Below are positions 60,892 through 64,000 of a DNA stretch of 64,000 nucleotides, one piece after another (within the stretch, counting starts at the first letter, position 1; every line of letters begins with the position of its first letter). Below the pieces are notes generated by a model. It had not been told where the DNA came from. It did not search any database and saw only the letters and a list, made by a program, of their open reading frames with translations. The stretch is from Cohnella pontilimi (GTDB taxonomy: Bacteria; Bacillota; Bacilli; Paenibacillales; Paenibacillaceae), in contig NZ_SUPK01000004.1 of the NCBI RefSeq assembly GCF_005049045.1, positions 186,001-250,000 of the forward strand. Direction: 5' to 3'. Both the position numbers and the translations under genes were made by a program.

Positions 60892-62013
60892 TCATTGCGC
60901 CGCCGCCAAATAGGTGACGAATGCCGGTTTGCTTCGGTCATTGCCGATAAGGGTGTCGGTGATCATCAGCCTGTCGCCGGAAGGGCTCCAACGTGGGGCG
61001 TCGGCGATATACTTGATATCGATGGGCAAGGTCACGCTGGTCCCCGCCAACGGATCCGCGACATAGACGCCCTTGGTCGTTCCGCTCGGCTCGATGGCCG
61101 AATAGGCGAGGCGGTCGCCCGCTTCGTTCCAGGCCACGCCGAAGATTTGGTTGTCTTGGGCGATCGACCGGCGGTTCCCTCCGTCGGCATCCGTCACGTA
61201 GAGCTCCATGGTCCCGCTCTTGATGCGATTCACGATGCCCAGCTTCTCCCCGGCTGCCGAAGGCGCCGCCCAAACGACATTTTTGCCGACGACGTTTCGT
61301 TCCCCGCTGCCGATATCGCTGGCGAGCAGCAGTCCCGGCGGGGTAGTGTAGTATATTTTGCCGCCCTGCGCCGATAAATTCCCGAGCATGGAGGCTTTCG
61401 GATCGGGCCACTGCTTGCGGTCCATTCCGTCGGCGGATACGGAGATCAGTCTGCCGTCCATCGACGAATAAAGGATCGTCCGTTCATCGAGCCAAACCCC
61501 GTTGGTCAGCTCCAATTCGTCTTTTTCCGTGATCCGCACCGATTTCCGCGTTTGCAGGTCCATCACATAGCCGGTTCCCGTATTGCTCTGCCAATCGAAC
61601 GTTTTGTAGAAAATGAGGCGTCGTCCGGGGTTGGCCAAGGCATATCCCTGGTTTTCGGGGCCTGGGGAAAGCGCCTCCTCCTCTCCCGTGGAGACGGTAT
61701 GGGCGTATAGGTTAAGAGGACGGTACTCCGTTCCTTCCACCGTTACCGGCTGCCCGTCGGGATTTTCCTTGCTGACGACCAGCAGGTCGTCGCTCAACCA
61801 TTCCGACCCACGCACGCCTTCGATGCGCACGAGCGGCTCAACGGTCGTAGTCCCGTAGGAGGTGTTCTCCGGGTTCGGAAGTATCGTAATGTCCGAATGA
61901 GAAGGAGCCGGGGAATTCCCTTCAGCACCGGAGCCTCCCGAAATGCCGCAGCCTGCAGTGAACAGGCTCATGCCAAGCGCCGTCAGAAGAAGGGCTTTCG
62001 TTCTATTCAGCAC
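60892..62013 (-). CDS. TolB-like beta-propeller lipoprotein
   Basis: Secreted lipoprotein of 373 residues. The signal peptide LTALGMSLFTAGC ends at lipobox FTAGC. Several WD40-like/PD40 blades follow, e.g. EWLSDDLLVVSK, RRLIFYKTFDWQSNTGTGYV, TILYSSMDGRLISVSADGMD and GVAWNEAGDRLAYSAIEPSG, ending RWSPSGDRLMITDTLIGND. It follows the kinase by 27 bases and is likely an accessory or sensing protein of that two-component system, although such lipoproteins can also have wall-related roles. Confidence 0.8.
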   Translation of the reverse strand: MLNRTKALLLTALGMSLFTAGCGISGGSGAEGNSPAPSHSDITILPNPENTSYGTTTVEPLVRIEGVRGSEWLSDDLLVVSKENPDGQPVTVEGTEYRPLNLYAHTVSTGEEEALSPGPENQGYALANPGRRLIFYKTFDWQSNTGTGYVMDLQTRKSVRITEKDELELTNGVWLDERTILYSSMDGRLISVSADGMDRKQWPDPKASMLGNLSAQGGKIYYTTPPGLLLASDIGSGERNVVGKNVVWAAPSAAGEKLGIVNRIKSGTMELYVTDADGGNRRSIAQDNQIFGVAWNEAGDRLAYSAIEPSGTTKGVYVADPLAGTSVTLPIDIKYIADAPRWSPSGDRLMITDTLIGNDRSKPAFVTYLAAAQ

Positions 62014-62039
62014 GGTTCCTCACCTTCCTGTCATGGATT

Positions 62040-63503
62040 TTATTCCGGGAGTGCCGGAAGCTGGACGCGGAATACGGTGTGCTTATCGTCCGGCAGCAGG
62101 GTCAGCGTTCCGCCTTGCTTCTCCGCGAGGCGTTTGGCCAGCGGCAGGCCCAGACCCGCGCCGCCGGTTTGGCGGGAGCGGTCCTTGTTCGCCGTTTGGA
62201 ACGGTTCGAAGATTCGTTCCCGCTCGGTTTCCAGGATGCCGATGCCCGTATCGGAGACGTCGACGATCGCCTGCCCGTGCCTCTCACGGCAGGTGATCAG
62301 GATCTCTCCGCCAGGCACGTTGTATTTCATGGCGTTGTCGAGCAAATTGACGAAAATGTGGGTGAGGCTCTCGCGGTCGGCCAGAACGAGGGCCGGAGAC
62401 AGTTCGATGCGGATCGACAGGCCCAGCCGCCGCGCCCTCGCCTTCATGCGCTCGGCCAAGTCCTCCAACAAGCCGCGCAAGTCGACTTGTTCCGCATGGT
62501 ATTCGAAATCGTACTTCTCGAGCACGGACAGGCGCAGTACCTTTTCTACCATGTCGTGCAGCCTCGCCGTCTCTTTCCCGATATTGCCCACGGCGTCCGA
62601 CCGCAAAGCCGGGTCGTCCGGATACATGGCCATCAGCTCCACGTAGGCTTTAATGGACGTGAGCGGCGTCTTGAACTCATGGCTGATATTGCCGATGAAC
62701 TCCTTCTGCTGCCGCTCCATGAGCTGCAACTTGTCGACCGCCTGCCGCAGTTTCGACTCCTCGGCTTTCATGGCTTCGAGATTGGCGCGGATAGCCGAGC
62801 TCATGTAGTAGATGCTTTCACTCAGTCTGCCGAGTTCGTCTTTGCTCCGTTTCAGCGGGGGAGCGGAAGGATACTCCCCGCTGCGGATCCTTTCCGCCGT
62901 CCGGCTTAACCGGATGACGGAGGAGGCGGAACGGCCGAAAAACAGATAACCCAGTACGAAGCTGACCGCCGTCACGACGGTGCCCGACCAGACGAACAAG
63001 TTCCGGATTTCCCCGTAAAATTGCAAATCGGCCGCGAGCGGATATTGAAAGAGAATCACGCCCATTTGCTTGCCGGGACCCTGAATCGGAGCGGCGTACA
63101 AGAGGGCGGATCCTTCTTTCCGGTATGCGATTTTGCCCTGCGCCGCGATATTGACGATCCCGCCGCTGTCCGGCAAAAGGCCGAGAGGCATGGAATCCCC
63201 GACCGCTTCCTTGTCCTGGCCGTAAAGCACGACCCGCAGACCGGCGTTCACGGCCAAATCCATGGCGAGCTGCCGGCCATTCCGGCGGAGAAAGACCGAG
63301 GGTTCGGGCGTCCGGCTTTCATAATATACCTGCTTGATGCCCAGATTGGCCGAACGCGTCAGCTGGAGCAGGTTTTGCTCGGCCGTCTCCCGTTGGTGGT
63401 TCCGAATGCCCGCGAGCACGAACAGGCTGAGCACGAGCACGGTCAGCATCAGCAGGACGGCCAGAAACAGACTGTATTTGATTTTGATGCTGAACGGCGT
63501 CAT
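62040..63503 (-). CDS. Membrane sensor histidine kinase (OmpR-partner type)
   Basis: 487 residues. Two transmembrane segments (about 11-31 and about 165-185) flank an extracellular sensor; HAMP follows, then HisKA with phospho-acceptor FIGNISHEFKTPLTSIKAYV (His near 276), and HATPase with N box (FVNLLDNAMKYNVPGG), G1 (VSDTGIGI) and G2 (GGAGLGLPLAKRLA). ATG 63503 overlaps the regulator's stop (ATGA), fixing the start; a longer frame to the window edge lies out of register with the regulator. Confidence 0.93.
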   Translation of the reverse strand: MTPFSIKIKYSLFLAVLLMLTVLVLSLFVLAGIRNHQRETAEQNLLQLTRSANLGIKQVYYESRTPEPSVFLRRNGRQLAMDLAVNAGLRVVLYGQDKEAVGDSMPLGLLPDSGGIVNIAAQGKIAYRKEGSALLYAAPIQGPGKQMGVILFQYPLAADLQFYGEIRNLFVWSGTVVTAVSFVLGYLFFGRSASSVIRLSRTAERIRSGEYPSAPPLKRSKDELGRLSESIYYMSSAIRANLEAMKAEESKLRQAVDKLQLMERQQKEFIGNISHEFKTPLTSIKAYVELMAMYPDDPALRSDAVGNIGKETARLHDMVEKVLRLSVLEKYDFEYHAEQVDLRGLLEDLAERMKARARRLGLSIRIELSPALVLADRESLTHIFVNLLDNAMKYNVPGGEILITCRERHGQAIVDVSDTGIGILETERERIFEPFQTANKDRSRQTGGAGLGLPLAKRLAEKQGGTLTLLPDDKHTVFRVQLPALPE

Positions 63504-64000
63504 GCGGACGGCCCCGCCGCACGGTAGCCGATGCCGTAGACGGTTTGCAGCAGGCGCTGCCCGTAGTCTCCCAGCTTTTTGCGCAGCCGCTGGACATGGA
63601 TGTCGACCGTCCGCGTGCCCGCCGCGAAATCGAACCCCCAGACCAGGTCGAGTAGTTCGTCGCGGGTGAAGACGCGATTCGGATGAGCCAGCATGAGCGC
63701 CAGGAGATCGAACTCCTTCGGCGTCAATTCGACCGGTTCGCCGCCCAATTCCACGCTGCGCGAAGCCGGATGAATCGCGAGCGGTCCCGATACGAGCTTC
63801 TCCGACTTCGCGGGCTTCGACTCCATCCGGCGCAGCAGGGCTTTCACCCTGGCGATCAATTCCCGCATGTCGAAGGGCTTGGTCATGTAGTCGTCTGCGC
63901 CTATCTCCAGTCCGACGACCTTGTCGGCGATATCGTTCTTGACCGTGAGGAGGATGATGCCCATGCCGCTTCGGTTTTCCAGCCTGCGGCATACTTCGTA
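63500..64000 (-). CDS. OmpR/PhoB-family response regulator, truncated by window
   Basis: Only the C-terminal part is in the window. The receiver end shows ILLTVKNDIADKVVGLEIGA and DDYMTKPFDMRELIARVKAL with the conserved Lys; the winged-helix domain has VELTPKEFDLLALMLAHPNR, DELLDLVWGFDFAAGTRTVD and VHVQRLRKKLGDYG-type recognition helix (IHVQRLRKKLGDYGQRLLQT). The frame is open to 64000, so the phosphorylated Asp lies outside. Operon with the kinase and TolB-like lipoprotein. Confidence 0.93.
   Translation of the reverse strand, partial: YEVCRRLENRSGMGIILLTVKNDIADKVVGLEIGADDYMTKPFDMRELIARVKALLRRMESKPAKSEKLVSGPLAIHPASRSVELGGEPVELTPKEFDLLALMLAHPNRVFTRDELLDLVWGFDFAAGTRTVDIHVQRLRKKLGDYGQRLLQTVYGIGYRAAGPSA

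Noticed and set aside
63504..63992. N-terminal extension of the right-end histidine kinase
   Set aside because: It runs through the response regulator in a different frame; the regulator's stop overlaps a proper ATG at 63503.

Overview
The window looks like chromosome of a spore-forming Bacillota, most likely Paenibacillus or a close relative. The evidence is family content: many CUT1-type ABC sugar importers without their own ATPase, SLH-domain surface protein, cohesin/dockerin-like modules, a YjcZ-type sporulation microprotein, a DUF3231 protein, strong GGAGG ribosome binding sites, A/T-rich sigma-A-like promoters and classic U-tract terminators in a moderately GC-rich sequence. No tRNA, rRNA, CRISPR array, transposase, prophage or integrase was seen. 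Both ends cut genes: a sporulation-type histidine kinase on the left and an OmpR-type response regulator on the right.

Layout. 0-2.4 kb: histidine kinase, GNAT enzyme and a small protein on the + strand. 2.4-2.6 kb: a short element with inverted ends. 2.6-6.0 kb: CUT1 importer 1. 6.1-18.6 kb: one long minus-strand catabolic locus, reading LacI regulator, RraA-like aldolase, 3-hydroxyisobutyrate-type dehydrogenase, second RraA-like aldolase, Ldh2/YiaK-type dehydrogenase, iron alcohol dehydrogenase, aldehyde dehydrogenase, RpiB-type isomerase, CUT1 importer 2, D-2-hydroxyacid dehydrogenase; its substrate is not recognisable. 18.9-21.7 kb: thioesterase, SpeD, YjcZ-like protein, Gfo/Idh/MocA oxidoreductase, a 59-residue basic protein. 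21.9-25.3 kb: CUT1 importer 3. 25.4-36.3 kb: surface and spore-type proteins, including a frameshifted L-type lectin, a cluster of small proteins with DUF3231, a cohesin-SLH protein, and a 1565-residue protein with 21 RCC1 repeats, cohesin and dockerin-like end.

36.3-52.4 kb is the most coherent system: a peptidoglycan amino-sugar (MurNAc) salvage locus. MurR regulator and a sugar kinase are divergent; then murQ, CUT1 importer 4, anmK, a double GNAT enzyme, a PIG-L deacetylase, namZ, nagZ, a second sugar kinase, and finally a GlcD/GlcF pair. MurQ releases D-lactate, so the GlcD/GlcF pair is well placed to oxidise that D-lactate to pyruvate. Neither NagZ nor NamZ has a signal peptide, so the scheme implied is import of disaccharide or muropeptide, hydrolysis inside the cell, phosphorylation, ether cleavage, and D-lactate oxidation. 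Matching palindromes (GAAAT-N3-ATTTC) near the murR, kinase and murQ promoters are candidate MurR operators.

52.4-64 kb: a degenerate repeat block resembling the 2.4-kb element, a DUF981-like membrane protein, a complete Dpp/Opp peptide importer with an ArsR-type regulator, and a two-component system with a TolB-like lipoprotein. In all five binding-protein/permease junctions of the window there is an unrelated but strong RNA hairpin, which suggests a common way of making excess binding protein.
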